A model generated the notes under the pieces. The model saw nothing but the letters and a program-made list of their open reading frames with translations, was not told where the DNA came from and ran no database searches. Positions 32,530-42,782 of a stretch of DNA of 64,000 bases are shown piece after piece (the stretch's first letter is position 1; every line of letters starts with the position of its first letter). Origin of the DNA: Geobacillus sp. 46C-IIa (lineage in GTDB: Bacteria; Bacillota; Bacilli; Bacillales; Anoxybacillaceae); NCBI RefSeq assembly GCF_014679505.1, contig NZ_CP061474.1:774001-838000 (forward strand), given 5' to 3'. A program made the translations under genes and the position numbers.

Positions 32530-32546
32530 AAGGCAGGGGATGACTG

Positions 32547-34907
32547 TTGCAAGAGCAGCAATCGCTCGCGCTCGATGGACGCACGTTTATGAAAGGAACG
32601 TGTTTGGCCGTCATTTTCCATAACGAAGAAACGTTATATACGGTCGTCCGCATCCGTGTCGAAGAAACGAACGAAGCGGCTGCGGAGGAGGAAGTGGTCG
32701 TCACCGGTTATTTTCCTCGTTTAAATGAGGGGGACGTGTACGTTTTTTATGGACAATTCCGCCAGCATCCGCGCTTTGGCCGCCAATATGCGGCCGAGCA
32801 GTTCCGCAAACAGCTTCCAAACACGAAAGAAGGAGTTATTCATTATTTGTCAAGCGGCTTGTTTAAAGGAATCGGAAAAAAAACGGCGACAGCGATTGTG
32901 GAAGCGCTCGGCGAAAACGCGATCGCCACGATTTTGCGCGATCCGGAGGCGCTTAGGCGCGTGCCGAAGCTGACGAAGCAAAAAGCGAAGCAATTGTATG
33001 AAACGCTCTGCGCCCACGAAGGGCTCGAGCAGACGATGATCGCCCTCGCCCAGCTCGGCTTCGGCCCGCAGCTGGCGATGAAAATTTACCAAGTATACGG
33101 CGAAGAGACGATGGACATCATTCATGAAAACCCGTACCAGCTCGTCGAAGACATTGAAGGGATCGGGTTTGGCCGCGCTGATGAGCTTGGGCGGCAGCTC
33201 GGCATTTCCGGCAGCCACCCGGCTCGGCTGCGCGCCGCCTGCCTGTTTGTCCTTGAGCAGGCATGCCTGCAAGAAGGGCACGTCTATATGAAAGAGGAAG
33301 AGCTCATCGGCCGCATTGCGGAGCTGCTTGGCGGAAAGGAAAACGGCGCGGTCGATGGACAAGCCATCGGGCAGACGCTCCTCATGTTAAGCGAAGAAGG
33401 GAAGATGATCATGGAGCAAAACCGCTGTTATCTTCCCTCGCTTTACTTCGCCGAAAAAGGGATCGCTTCAAACATTCAGCGGCTGCTTAGGCAAACGCCG
33501 CCGTCGGCGTTTGCCGAGTCGGAGTTTTTGCTTGCGCTCGGGGCGCTTGAGGAGCGGCTCGGGATGCAATACGCGCCTCAGCAAAAAGAGGCAATCCAAC
33601 AGGCCCTTTCTTCGCCGCTCTTTATTTTGACCGGAGGTCCAGGAACCGGAAAAACAACGGTGATTAAAGGCATTGTCGAGCTGTTTGCCGCCTTAAACGG
33701 TCTGTCGCTCGACCCTGCCGATTACAAAAGCGGTGAACCGTTTCCCGTGCTGCTCGCCGCCCCGACCGGACGGGCGGCAAAGCGGATGAGCGAGGCGACG
33801 GGGCTGCCGTCGGCAACGATTCATCGACTGCTCGGCTGGAACGGGGCGGAAGGATTCAGCCACGATGAAAATGAGCCCATTGCCGGCAAGCTGCTTGTCG
33901 TCGATGAAGTGTCGATGGTCGATACGTGGTTGGCCAATCAGCTGTTAAAAGCGGTGCCTGACGGAATGCAAGTCATCTTCGTTGGCGACGAGGACCAGCT
34001 CCCATCGGTCGGTCCCGGGCAAGTGTTGAAAGATTTGCTTGAGTCGGGCGTCGTTCCATCGGTCAAATTGACCGAGGTGTACCGCCAAGCGGAAGGATCA
34101 TCGATCATCGGGCTCGCCCATGCGATGAAGCGCGGCGTCGTGCCGGCCGACTTGACCGCCCCGAAGGCGGATCGTTCGTTCATCCGTTGCCGCGCCGGAC
34201 AAGTGGCTGATGTTGTGCGGCAAATTGCCGACAACGCGCGCAACAAAGGGTTTTCCGTCAAGGACATTCAAGTGCTCGCTCCGATGTACCGCGGCCCGGC
34301 CGGCATCGATCAGCTGAACAAAGTGCTGCAAGGGCTGTTTAATCCGCCAGCTGACGGGAAACGGGAGCTTTCCGTCGGCGACGTTGTGTACCGCGTCGGC
34401 GATAAAGTGCTCCAGCTCGTCAACCAGCCGGAAGACAATGTGTTTAACGGCGATATCGGCGAAGTCGTCGCCATTTTTTACGCCAAAGAAAATACGGAAA
34501 AGCAAGACTTGCTTGTTGTCTCGTTTGACGGCGTTGAAGTGACATACACAAGGCAAGATTTAGCGCAAATTACCCATGCGTATTGCTGCTCGGTCCATAA
34601 AGCGCAAGGGAGCGAGTTTCCGATCGTCATTTTGCCTGTTGTCAAAAGCTATTACCGGATGTTGAAGCGGAATTTGTTGTATACGGCGGTGACAAGAAGC
34701 AAGCAGTTTCTTATTTTATGCGGCGAAGAAGAAGCGTTCCGGTTTGGCGTTGCCCAACGCGGCGACGGAGCGCGCCGGACAGCGCTCGCCGAAAAGCTGG
34801 CGGCTGCGGCTGCGCCGTTTGTCGAAGGTGAACTGCCGCTTGAGGATGCGAATACCGGGATGGAAAACGTTACGCCGTATGACTTTATGGGCGATGAGCC
34901 AAGCTAA
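32547..34907 (+). CDS. recD2: RecD2-type ATP-dependent DNA helicase (YrrC)
   Basis: 786-residue SF1B helicase of the RecD2 family, which works outside a RecBCD complex and supports replication-fork progress and mismatch repair in Bacillus. The N-terminal region carries an OB-like segment and helix-hairpin-helix (GIGKKTATAIVEALGENA, near 110-125; IEGIGFGRADELGRQLGI). Helicase motifs follow: GGPGTGKT at 363-370, VVDEVSMVDTWL near 450, and the C-terminal HAYCCSVHKAQGSEFP with YTAVTRSK. The TTG start has CAGGGGATGAC upstream. Length is standard for the family. Confidence 0.95.
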   Translation: MQEQQSLALDGRTFMKGTCLAVIFHNEETLYTVVRIRVEETNEAAAEEEVVVTGYFPRLNEGDVYVFYGQFRQHPRFGRQYAAEQFRKQLPNTKEGVIHYLSSGLFKGIGKKTATAIVEALGENAIATILRDPEALRRVPKLTKQKAKQLYETLCAHEGLEQTMIALAQLGFGPQLAMKIYQVYGEETMDIIHENPYQLVEDIEGIGFGRADELGRQLGISGSHPARLRAACLFVLEQACLQEGHVYMKEEELIGRIAELLGGKENGAVDGQAIGQTLLMLSEEGKMIMEQNRCYLPSLYFAEKGIASNIQRLLRQTPPSAFAESEFLLALGALEERLGMQYAPQQKEAIQQALSSPLFILTGGPGTGKTTVIKGIVELFAALNGLSLDPADYKSGEPFPVLLAAPTGRAAKRMSEATGLPSATIHRLLGWNGAEGFSHDENEPIAGKLLVVDEVSMVDTWLANQLLKAVPDGMQVIFVGDEDQLPSVGPGQVLKDLLESGVVPSVKLTEVYRQAEGSSIIGLAHAMKRGVVPADLTAPKADRSFIRCRAGQVADVVRQIADNARNKGFSVKDIQVLAPMYRGPAGIDQLNKVLQGLFNPPADGKRELSVGDVVYRVGDKVLQLVNQPEDNVFNGDIGEVVAIFYAKENTEKQDLLVVSFDGVEVTYTRQDLAQITHAYCCSVHKAQGSEFPIVILPVVKSYYRMLKRNLLYTAVTRSKQFLILCGEEEAFRFGVAQRGDGARRTALAEKLAAAAAPFVEGELPLEDANTGMENVTPYDFMGDEPS

Positions 34908-34932
34908 AAGTGGCTGGAAAGGTGGGAGAATG

Positions 34933-35406
34933 ATGCGGACGTTTTCCGACGTCAAAGGGCTTCCCATTTATGAACAGACAACAGGGAAAGCAGTCGGGAC
35001 GATCGCCGACATTTGGTTTACCGGCCATGGCACGGTCAAAGGGTTTGTCGCGGAACGGAGAGGTCTATTTGGCCGCCGCCGCTACTTGCCGCTTTCGGCT
35101 GTGCAATCGTTGCAAAATGACCGAGTCATCATTCGTGATGCTGGCAGCTTCCAGCCGTTCCCTTCGCTTGACAGCGGCCACTCTCTCTTCGGTGAACGCG
35201 GCATTGCCGGCAGCATGGTTGTCGCCGCAGACGGAACGACGATCGGCTTGCTCGACGATGTATATTTTGACGGGCAATTGGGCAAAATTGACGGATACGA
35301 GATTAGTGAGGGATTTTTTTCTGATTTGACGGAAGGAAAGAAACGAATGGAGGCAGCTCCGTTCACCGCCAAAGAAGGCGTCGTCACCGTTGAAACAATG
35401 AGGTAA
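34933..35406 (+). CDS. PRC-barrel domain protein (YrrD type)
   Basis: 157-residue soluble protein with two PRC-barrel repeats, beginning VKGLPIYEQTTGKAVGTIADIWF (about 7-30) and AADGTTIGLLDDVYFDGQLGKIDGYEIS (about 95-125). PRC barrels occur in photosynthetic reaction centres and in RimM, but no specific partner is known for this Bacillus family. ATG 34933 is preferred to 34930 because the binding site AAAGGTGG ends at 34925. It follows recD2 by 25 bases. Confidence 0.85.
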   Translation: MRTFSDVKGLPIYEQTTGKAVGTIADIWFTGHGTVKGFVAERRGLFGRRRYLPLSAVQSLQNDRVIIRDAGSFQPFPSLDSGHSLFGERGIAGSMVVAADGTTIGLLDDVYFDGQLGKIDGYEISEGFFSDLTEGKKRMEAAPFTAKEGVVTVETMR

Positions 35407-35421
35407 GGAGAGTGGCTGTCG

Positions 35422-35613
35422 ATGCTCATTTGCCCGAATTGCAAACGAAAAAATTTGGGAAAGATCGGCGTCAACCAATATTACTGCTGGGATTGCTTTA
35501 TTGAGCTGTCCGTCTCAAAAGGAATGATTCACGCCCATCAAGTGGAAGAGGATGGGACGCTAAGCTCCCTCGATGACTTGTTTGACGACCATGAGCGCAC
35601 GATTCCATTTTAG
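35422..35613 (+). CDS. Small zinc-ribbon-like protein
   Basis: 63-residue protein with two CxxC pairs, CPNC at residues 4-7 and CWDC at 22-25, spaced like a minimal zinc ribbon, followed by an acidic tail (EEDGTLSSLDDLFDDHE). Similar tiny genes (yrzR) occur after yrrD in B. subtilis. The start is preceded by GTAAGGAGAG. The function is unknown; nucleic-acid or protein binding is possible. Confidence 0.75.
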   Translation: MLICPNCKRKNLGKIGVNQYYCWDCFIELSVSKGMIHAHQVEEDGTLSSLDDLFDDHERTIPF

Positions 35614-35624
35614 GAGGGACGAGC

Positions 35625-35759
35625 ATGAATCGAACGATGACTTCGCTGTTGGCAGTCGGGTTAGGCGTCGCTGCTTATCAGCTGGCCCAGCGCAACAATT
35701 GGACGAACGGCCGCACGATGCGGAGAATGCGCCGCCGCTTGATGCAAGCGATCCGCTGA
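35625..35759 (+). CDS. Very small DUF3918/YrzQ-like protein
   Basis: 44-residue peptide, MNRTMTSLLAVGLGVAAYQL then a basic, Arg-rich tail (TMRRMRRRLMQAIR). One hydrophobic helix plus a positive C-terminus fits the YrzQ/DUF3918 family found at this spot in Bacillus and suggests membrane association. TAGGAGGG precedes the start and a strong terminator follows. The function is unknown. Confidence 0.7.
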   Translation: MNRTMTSLLAVGLGVAAYQLAQRNNWTNGRTMRRMRRRLMQAIR

Positions 35760-35763
35760 CGGC

Positions 35764-35806
35764 TCCGCCGTTTCCCCGCCCTAAACGGCGGGGACGGCGG
35801 CTTTTG
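35764..35806 (+). terminator. Terminator after the yrrD-yrzR-yrzQ genes
   Basis: CTCCGCCGTTTCCCCGCC then GGCGGGGACGGCGG after a 6-base loop, ending in CTTTT. A long GC-rich stem with an internal bulge. Confidence 0.85.
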
Positions 35807-35886
35807 GTGTCTGCTAAATAGTGGAATAGGCGGCGGAGGCATATTTCCATCCCCATCTCTTACACTAAACAGTAGGAGGTGTGGCG

Positions 35887-36948
35887 ATGGGGGAGCAACA
35901 ATGGCTGTCATTCTTTCGCATCGGGAAATGGCTGCTGGTGACTGCGATTGTCTATTTAATCGTCCGGATGAAAGATGTTTGGTGGCCGGTCGTCGATTTT
36001 GTCGCCACCGCCTTAGCCCCGTTTTTGCTGGCGGCGTTTATTACCTATTTGTTGCATCCGCTTGTTGAGTATCTTCACGGCAAAGGGGTGCCGCGGGCGT
36101 TTGCCATTTTGCTCATTTATTTGTTGTTTTTCGGTTCGGTCGGCTACGGTCTTTACCGCGGCATGCCGGTTTTGATCGCCCAGCTGCGCGAACTTGATGA
36201 ACGGTTGCCATCATTGATGAATACATATCGGCAGTGGGCGCGCCACATCCACGATGAAACGTCGACGTGGCCGATGGAGGTGCATACGCGCATTGAAGCG
36301 ATGTTTATGCAGCTTGAGGAGGCGGCTGCGAGGGCGGTCACGATGGCGATCAACGCGGCCAAATCATTGATCGGTTCGGCGGCGACGGTTCTTCTCATTC
36401 CGTTTATCGTGTTTTATATGCTAAAAGATATTGATGTGCTGAAAAAAGCGGTTTGGTATATAACCCCAAAGCGGTGGCGCGAACCGGGGATGGCGTTTTT
36501 AAAAGACGTTGACGAGTCGCTTGGCGGCTATATTCGCGGTCAGCTGTTCGTCTGTGCGGCCATCGGTTCGGCGGCGTCGCTTGGCCTTTGGCTCGCCGGC
36601 ATGGACTATCCGCTCTTGCTCGGGTTTGTGATCGGACTGACGAACATCATTCCGTATTTCGGCCCGTTGATCGGCGCTATTCCGGCCGCCATTTTGGCAG
36701 CGACCATTTCGCTTAAAATGGTGATCATCGTGCTCGCCATTATTTTTGCCTTGCAATTTTTAGAAGGAAACGTCTTGTCGCCGCTGATTGTCGGCAAAAG
36801 TGTGCATATGCATCCGCTTGTCATTATGCTCGCGCTGTTTGCCGGCGGCGAACTTGCGGGTGTGCCCGGCCTCATTCTCGCCGTCCCGACCGCGGCGGTG
36901 CTGAAAGTAGCCATTGCGCATTGGAAAGAGCATTATGCCCCGCATTGA
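35887..36948 (+). CDS. AI-2E family transporter (YrrI type)
   Basis: 353-residue polytopic membrane protein of the AI-2E (formerly UPF0118/PerM) family with about eight membrane segments. Two hydrophobic spans at the start are followed by a charged, mostly soluble section (about 95-150, with long amphipathic helices), then the conserved NIIPYFGPLIGAIPAAIL near 255 and a C-terminal PGLILAVPTAAVLKV. The family exports varied small molecules or ions; the substrate here is unknown. ATG 35887 is chosen because AGGAGG at 35874-35879 is too close to GTG 35881. Its 3' end contains the alaS promoter. Confidence 0.85.
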   Translation: MGEQQWLSFFRIGKWLLVTAIVYLIVRMKDVWWPVVDFVATALAPFLLAAFITYLLHPLVEYLHGKGVPRAFAILLIYLLFFGSVGYGLYRGMPVLIAQLRELDERLPSLMNTYRQWARHIHDETSTWPMEVHTRIEAMFMQLEEAAARAVTMAINAAKSLIGSAATVLLIPFIVFYMLKDIDVLKKAVWYITPKRWREPGMAFLKDVDESLGGYIRGQLFVCAAIGSAASLGLWLAGMDYPLLLGFVIGLTNIIPYFGPLIGAIPAAILAATISLKMVIIVLAIIFALQFLEGNVLSPLIVGKSVHMHPLVIMLALFAGGELAGVPGLILAVPTAAVLKVAIAHWKEHYAPH

Positions 36949-36973
36949 CAAACGGGCACGGCTTGTCTATAAT
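36945..36973 (+). promoter_or_regulatory. Consensus promoter of the alaS leader
   Basis: A perfect sigma-A promoter: TTGACA (36945-36950), 17-base spacer, TATAAT (36968-36973). The -35 overlaps the stop codon of the preceding gene. The transcript starts near 36980. Confidence 0.92.
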
Positions 36974-36979
36974 CTTTCA

Positions 36980-37240
36980 ATGAAAAAAGCGAATACATAA
37001 CGCGATGACGGATCGAGTATGTTGCAGTCCATCTTAACGCGCTTTAGCGCACAGAGAGGAATTTCCGCGGCTGAAAGAAATTCCAGATGAAGGGCAACAG
37101 AAGGCTAATCCGGAGCGCAGGCAAAACCTGACGCAAGGCTGCGTTACAGCCAAAGAGGTGATGGGCGCTTTTTGCCCATAAACAGGGTGGTACCGCGAGC
37201 ACAACTCTCGTCCCTGCCAGGGGATGGGAGTTTTTTTATA
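36980..37240 (+). promoter_or_regulatory. T-box leader (Ala) of alaS
   Basis: tRNA-sensing leader. Stem I begins near CGATGACGGATCGAGTATG (AGTA of the S-turn) and its 3' side contains CAGAAGGCTAATCC, with GCT at 37104-37106 as the likely Ala specifier. The T-box AGGGTGGTACCGCG is at 37184-37197. The terminator follows directly. The downstream gene is alaS, which agrees with the specifier. Confidence 0.92.
37203..37238 (+). terminator. Regulated terminator of the alaS T-box
   Basis: AACTCTC (37203-37209) pairs with GGGAGTT (37226-37232) with an inner CCCT/AGGG stem, then seven T. Confidence 0.88.
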
Positions 37241-37265
37241 TAAAAAACAAAAGGGGAGGATCATC

Positions 37266-39902
37266 ATGAAAAAATTAACATCTGCCGAAGTGCGGCGCAT
37301 GTTTTTGCAGTTTTTCCAAGAAAAAGGCCATGAAGTCGAGCCGAGCGCCTCGCTTATTCCGGTCGACGACCCATCGCTGTTATGGATCAACAGCGGCGTC
37401 GCGACGCTGAAAAAATATTTTGACGGCCGCATCATCCCGGACAACCCGCGCATTTGCAATGCCCAAAAATCGATCCGCACAAACGACATCGAAAATGTCG
37501 GGAAAACGGCGCGCCATCATACGTTTTTTGAAATGCTCGGCAACTTTTCGATCGGCGATTACTTTAAGCGCGAAGCGATCCATTGGGCGTGGGAGTTTTT
37601 AACGAGCGAAAAGTGGATCGGTTTTGATCCGGAACGGCTGTCGGTCACCGTTCACCCGGAAGACGAAGAGGCGTACGACATTTGGCATAACGAAATCGGC
37701 TTGCCAAAAGAGCGAATCATTCGTCTCGAAGGGAACTTCTGGGATATTGGCGAAGGCCCAAGCGGCCCGAACACGGAAATTTTTTACGACCGCGGCGAGG
37801 CGTTCGGAAACGACCCGAACGATCCGGAGCTGTATCCGGGCGGGGAAAACGAGCGTTACTTGGAAGTGTGGAATCTCGTCTTTTCTCAGTTCAACCATAA
37901 TCCGGATGGCACGTACACGCCGCTGCCGAAGAAAAACATCGATACCGGCATGGGTTTAGAGCGGATGTGCTCGATTTTGCAAGATGTGCCGACAAACTTT
38001 GAAACCGACTTGTTTATGCCGATCATCCGCGCCACTGAACAAATTGCCGGTGAGCGGTATGGCGAGGATTCGGACAAGGACGTCGCCTTTAAAGTGATCG
38101 CCGACCATATTCGCGCCGTAACGTTTGCGATTGGCGACGGGGCGCTGCCGTCGAACGAAGGCCGCGGCTATGTATTGCGCCGCCTGCTCCGCCGCGCCGT
38201 GCGCTATGCGAAGCAAATCGGCATTGAGCGTCCGTTTATGTACGAGCTCGTTCCGGTTGTCGGCGAAATTATGCACGACTACTACCCGGAAGTAAAAGAA
38301 AAAGCTGACTTTATCCAGCGGGTGATCCGTAATGAGGAAGAACGGTTCCATGAAACGCTTCACGAAGGGCTCGCCATTTTGGCGGAAGTAATCGAAAAGG
38401 CGAAAGCGCAAGGAAGCAATGTCATTCCAGGGGAAGATGTGTTCCGCTTGTACGACACGTATGGCTTCCCGGTCGAGCTGACGGAAGAATATGCTGCTGA
38501 AGCCGGTATGTCAGTCGACCACGCCGGTTTTGAGCGCGAGATGGAGCGCCAGCGCGAACGGGCCCGCGCCGCCCGCCAAGATGTCGATTCGATGCAAGTG
38601 CAAGGCGGGGTGCTCGCCGACATTAAAGATGAAAGCCGTTTTGTCGGCTACGATGAACTCGTCGTTTCCTCGACGGTCATGGCCATCATTAAAGACGGGA
38701 AGCTCATCGAGGAAGTCGGGGCTGGCGAAGAGGCGCAAATCATTGTCGATGTCACGCCGTTTTACGCCGAAAGCGGCGGGCAGATCGCCGACCAGGGCAC
38801 GTTTGCAGGCGAAGGGGGAACAGCGGTCGTCAAAGACGTGCAGAAAGCGCCAAACGGCCAGCATCTCCATTCGATTGTCGTCGAGCGCGGCACGGTGAAA
38901 AGAGGCGCCCGCTACACAGCGCGCGTCGACGAAGCGAAGCGGGCGCAAATCGTGAAAAACCATACGGCGACCCACTTGCTTCATCAAGCGTTAAAAGATG
39001 TGCTCGGCCGCCATGTCAACCAGGCCGGATCGCTCGTCGCCCCGGATCGGTTGCGCTTTGACTTCACTCATTTCGGACAAGTGAAGCCTGATGAGCTCGA
39101 ACGCATCGAGGCGATCGTCAATGAACAAATTTGGAAGAGCCTTCCGGTCGACATCTTTTATAAACCGCTCGAGGAAGCAAAAGCGATGGGGGCGATGGCG
39201 CTGTTTGGCGAAAAATACGGCGACATCGTCCGCGTCGTTAAAGTTGGCGACTACAGCTTGGAGCTGTGCGGCGGCTGCCATGTGCCGAATACTGCCGCCA
39301 TCGGGTTATTTAAAATCGTCTCCGAGTCAGGCATTGGCGCCGGCACGCGCCGGATTGAGGCGGTGACCGGGGAGGCGGCGTACCGTTTTATGAGCGAACA
39401 GCTTGCGATGTTGCAAGAAGTGGCGCAAAAGCTGAAAACGAGCCCGAGGGAGCTGAATGCGCGCCTTGATGGGCTGTTTGCCGAACTGCGCCAACTGCAG
39501 CGTGAAAACGAGTCGCTTGCCGCCCGCCTCGCCCACATGGAAGCAGAACATCTCGCCCGTCAAGTGAAAGATGTGGGCGGCGTGCCGGTGTTGGCAGCGA
39601 AAGTGCAGGCGAACGACATGAACCAATTGCGGGCGATGGCTGATGACTTGAAGCAAAAATTAGGCACGGCGGTCATCGTGTTGGCGGCGGTGCAAGGCGG
39701 CAAAGTTCAATTGATTGCCGCGGTGACCGATGACTTAGTGAAAAAAGGATACCACGCCGGCAAGCTCGTTAAAGAAGTGGCTTCCCGCTGCGGCGGAGGG
39801 GGAGGCGGACGCCCGGATATGGCGCAGGCCGGAGGAAAGGACGCGAACAAAGTCGGTGAAGCGCTTGATTATGTCGAAACGTGGGTCAAATCCATTTCCT
39901 AA
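37266..39902 (+). CDS. alaS: Alanyl-tRNA synthetase
   Basis: 878-residue class II synthetase. The catalytic domain starts [20 protein letters not shown] with [15 protein letters not shown] near 92 and the motif-3 region TGMGLERM near 240. The editing domain includes [11 protein letters not shown] near 570 and the zinc-site [13 protein letters not shown] near 670. The oligomerisation and C-Ala domain (after about 730) ends with the Gly-rich [17 protein letters not shown]. It is complete, with editing residues present. ATG 37266 follows GGGGAGGATC. Confidence 0.97.
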   Translation: MKKLTSAEVRRMFLQFFQEKGHEVEPSASLIPVDDPSLLWINSGVATLKKYFDGRIIPDNPRICNAQKSIRTNDIENVGKTARHHTFFEMLGNFSIGDYFKREAIHWAWEFLTSEKWIGFDPERLSVTVHPEDEEAYDIWHNEIGLPKERIIRLEGNFWDIGEGPSGPNTEIFYDRGEAFGNDPNDPELYPGGENERYLEVWNLVFSQFNHNPDGTYTPLPKKNIDTGMGLERMCSILQDVPTNFETDLFMPIIRATEQIAGERYGEDSDKDVAFKVIADHIRAVTFAIGDGALPSNEGRGYVLRRLLRRAVRYAKQIGIERPFMYELVPVVGEIMHDYYPEVKEKADFIQRVIRNEEERFHETLHEGLAILAEVIEKAKAQGSNVIPGEDVFRLYDTYGFPVELTEEYAAEAGMSVDHAGFEREMERQRERARAARQDVDSMQVQGGVLADIKDESRFVGYDELVVSSTVMAIIKDGKLIEEVGAGEEAQIIVDVTPFYAESGGQIADQGTFAGEGGTAVVKDVQKAPNGQHLHSIVVERGTVKRGARYTARVDEAKRAQIVKNHTATHLLHQALKDVLGRHVNQAGSLVAPDRLRFDFTHFGQVKPDELERIEAIVNEQIWKSLPVDIFYKPLEEAKAMGAMALFGEKYGDIVRVVKVGDYSLELCGGCHVPNTAAIGLFKIVSESGIGAGTRRIEAVTGEAAYRFMSEQLAMLQEVAQKLKTSPRELNARLDGLFAELRQLQRENESLAARLAHMEAEHLARQVKDVGGVPVLAAKVQANDMNQLRAMADDLKQKLGTAVIVLAAVQGGKVQLIAAVTDDLVKKGYHAGKLVKEVASRCGGGGGGRPDMAQAGGKDANKVGEALDYVETWVKSIS

Positions 39903-39970
39903 ATGGGCGCGAATCGTGTACAATGGATGTAAGATGACGGGATGCCCGAATAAAGAGCGAGGTGGAAACG

Positions 39971-40237
39971 GTGAGCTCGTTTGACCAAACGATGCAGTTT
40001 CATTTCCCGGAGGAGCCGGCCGAAACGAACGTTCGCGAGGTGCTGTTGACGGTGTATGACGCCCTGCAAGAAAAAGGCTACAACCCGATCAACCAAATTG
40101 TCGGCTACTTGTTGTCCGGCGACCCGGCTTACATCCCGCGCCATAACGATGCGCGCACACTCATCCGCAAAATCGAGCGCGACGAATTAATCGAGGAATT
40201 GGTGAAATTCTATTTACAGGGGCAACGAAAGGATTAA
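39971..40237 (+). CDS. IreB/YrzL (UPF0297) family regulatory phosphoprotein
   Basis: 88-residue soluble protein matching UPF0297, whose Enterococcus member IreB is phosphorylated by the PASTA kinase IreK and affects cephalosporin resistance. The N-terminus [13 protein letters not shown] includes the conserved Thr of that phosphorylation site, and the core [36 protein letters not shown] is intact. GTG 39971 is chosen for GAGGTGG at 39959-39965 and the family length; a GTG three codons upstream overlaps the binding site. It lies between alaS and ruvX, the standard Bacillota order. Confidence 0.92.
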   Translation: MSSFDQTMQFHFPEEPAETNVREVLLTVYDALQEKGYNPINQIVGYLLSGDPAYIPRHNDARTLIRKIERDELIEELVKFYLQGQRKD

Positions 40238-40240
40238 CCG

Positions 40241-40977
<737 letters not shown>

Positions 40978-40983
40978 CGAACG

Positions 40984-41014
40984 AAGCGGCTGCCTAGAGG
41001 CGGCCGCTTTTTCT
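40984..41014 (+). terminator. Terminator after yrzB
   Basis: AAGCGGCTGCC (40984-40994) pairs with GGCGGCCGCTT (40999-41009), with one T-G pair, followed by TTTCTG. Confidence 0.85.
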
Positions 41015-41022
41015 GTGGACAC

Positions 41023-41378
41023 GCGTGCCTTGAGCGATTATTTTCATGCCTAGATGGAGGTCAAACGTTGCCTATAGACCTTTTTTTCGTGAAAATCCCC
41101 GCTACTTGGCGAATGCGGTATACGCTCATGATCCATGCGGGTATTCCGTGAAAATGCCGCACTGGCGCGTGATTTTCATCCCAGGGTGGAGGGCAGCCCG
41201 CTGCTTACGGACCTTTTTCGGTGAAGATGAAGGCACTTTGAGCTGCCATTTTTGCTTGGACAGGGATAACACGTTGCGCATGAACCTTTTGTGTTGAATT
41301 ACGTGTGCATCTTGGGCGATCCTTTTGATTCCTAAGAGGCGAAAAAGCGTTGCCTGTAACCTCTTTTCGGTGAATGGA
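41023..41378. repeat. Degenerate tandem repeat tract, unit about 73 bases
   Basis: Four recognisable copies and one truncated copy of a unit that reads roughly: CACTTTGAGCGATTTTTCAT, then CCTAGGTGGAGG, a short gap, CGTTGCCTA, ACCTTTTTTCGGTGAA. The ACCTTTT anchors fall at 41078, 41211, 41284 and 41359, so the spacing is 133 (two units, one shortened), 73 and 75. Copies: 41023-41100, 41101-41158 (lacks the middle), 41159-41232, 41233-41304, 41305-41378. A 73-base period does not keep one reading frame and no ribosome binding site is present, so coding is unlikely. The region holds no other gene. Confidence 0.75.
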
Positions 41379-41486
41379 TTGAGCGGCCGGGTTCAGCATC
41401 GATGGGAGCAGGTGTATTTCTTATCGTTAAAGGGCGAAAAATGAAGAAATTTGTAGTATAATATGACCGATGAAAGGAGGCTGAAG

Positions 41487-42578
41487 ATGGAACAGAGCGA
41501 TTTTCAGGCGCCTAAGGCACGGCTTGTGCGGAAAATCGTCTTGATCGTTTGCGCCGTCTTGCTGGCAGCGATCGTCATCGCCGGCGCCAGTGGTTTCCTA
41601 TACATCCGCTCCGCGTTCGAGCCGGTCGACCCGGACGACCGCACCCCGGTTCATGTTTCCGTTCCGATCGGTTCATCGGTGGCGGATATTGCCGAACAAC
41701 TCGAACAAAAGCAACTCATTAAAAGCGCGGCTGTTTTCCGCTACTACGTTCGTTGGAAAAACGAGTCCGGCTTTCAAGCCGGGGAGTATGAGCTGACGCG
41801 GGCGATGCCGATGACGCGCATCATCGAGCTATTAAAAACTGGGAAGTCGCTGAAAATCGGATTAAAGTTGACGATCCCCGAAGGGTCGCAGCTTGTGCAA
41901 ATCGCCGACATCATCGCCGCGAAAACGGGGTACAAGCGAGAAGAGACTATGAAGCTCCTCAACGATCGCGCGTACATTGAACGGCTGAGGAAAACATATC
42001 CGGACTTATTAACGAGCGACATTTTTCATAAAAATATCCGCTATCCGCTTGAAGGCTACTTGTTTCCGGCCACCTATGTGTTTGCCGACAAAAAGCCGCC
42101 GCTTAAGGAGATCATTGAAGCGATGGTCGCCAAAACGGCAGCGGTGCTTGACACGTACAAGGACGCGATGAAGGAAAAACAACTGTCGCCGCATCGACTG
42201 TTGACGATGGCGTCATTAATAGAGGAGGAGGCGACTGAAAAAGCCGACCGCGAGAAAATTGCCAGCGTGTTTTACAACCGGCTGCGCCTTGGCATGCCGC
42301 TGCAAACCGATCCGACGGTCTTATACGCGCTCGGCAAGCATAAAGAGCGCGTCTTTTACAAAGACTTGAAAGTCGATTCGCCGTACAATACGTACATTCA
42401 TAAAGGGCTGCCGCCGGGGCCGATTGCCAATGCCGGCGAGATGTCGATTAAAGCGGCGCTCAAGCCGGCGGCAACCGACTATTTATACTTTTTGGCCACG
42501 CCGGCCGGCGACGTCATTTTTACGAAGACGTTGGCGGAGCATAACCGGGAAAAAGCGAAGCATATTGGGAAACAATAG
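41487..42578 (+). CDS. mltG: Endolytic murein transglycosylase MltG
   Basis: 363-residue membrane-anchored enzyme that cuts nascent glycan strands. A transmembrane helix (about 17-43, IVLIVCAVLLAAIVIAGASGFLYI) is followed by a LysM-like part with VHVSVPIGSSVADIAEQLEQ and the YceG catalytic domain, with the catalytic Glu in LLTMASLIEEEA (near 245) and VLYALGKHKERV after. ATG 41487 follows AAAGGAGGC; an upstream in-frame ATG precedes that site and is rejected. A TATAAT at 41457-41462 is a likely -10 but lacks a good -35. Confidence 0.94.
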   Translation: MEQSDFQAPKARLVRKIVLIVCAVLLAAIVIAGASGFLYIRSAFEPVDPDDRTPVHVSVPIGSSVADIAEQLEQKQLIKSAAVFRYYVRWKNESGFQAGEYELTRAMPMTRIIELLKTGKSLKIGLKLTIPEGSQLVQIADIIAAKTGYKREETMKLLNDRAYIERLRKTYPDLLTSDIFHKNIRYPLEGYLFPATYVFADKKPPLKEIIEAMVAKTAAVLDTYKDAMKEKQLSPHRLLTMASLIEEEATEKADREKIASVFYNRLRLGMPLQTDPTVLYALGKHKERVFYKDLKVDSPYNTYIHKGLPPGPIANAGEMSIKAALKPAATDYLYFLATPAGDVIFTKTLAEHNREKAKHIGKQ

Positions 42579-42668
42579 AGCAAAACGGAAGTTGCTGGCC
42601 GATCGGGCCAAACGGCTTCGCTTTTTCGCCTTTTTATGATAGTATAGATAAAGTTGAACAGGCTGACG

Positions 42669-42698
42669 ATAAGAGTCCATTTGCGGCTCTTATTTTTC
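42669..42698 (+). terminator. Terminator downstream of mltG
   Basis: ATAAGAGTC (42669-42677) pairs with GGCTCTTAT (42685-42693), with one T-G pair, and is followed by TTTTC. Confidence 0.7.
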
Positions 42699-42782
42699 AT
42701 GTTGATGAAGCGCAAACCTTTGGGCCGCCCTCCGGCTCCAGGCAGGCGCTTTTCACTCTGTTGATGCCGGGGAGGAATCGTC

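Noticed and set aside
35881..36948. Quorum-sensing autoinducer-2 exporter as a firm function for the AI-2E gene
   Set aside because: The family name reflects one member; others export different solutes and nothing in the sequence sets the substrate.
41046..41297. Open frame of 83 codons in the repeat tract
   Set aside because: No ribosome binding site; the ~73-base repeat unit shifts frame from copy to copy, so the open frame is a by-product of composition.
41023..41378. CRISPR array
   Set aside because: Units are about 73 bases, contiguous and diverged, without identical short repeats separated by unique spacers, and no cas genes are near.
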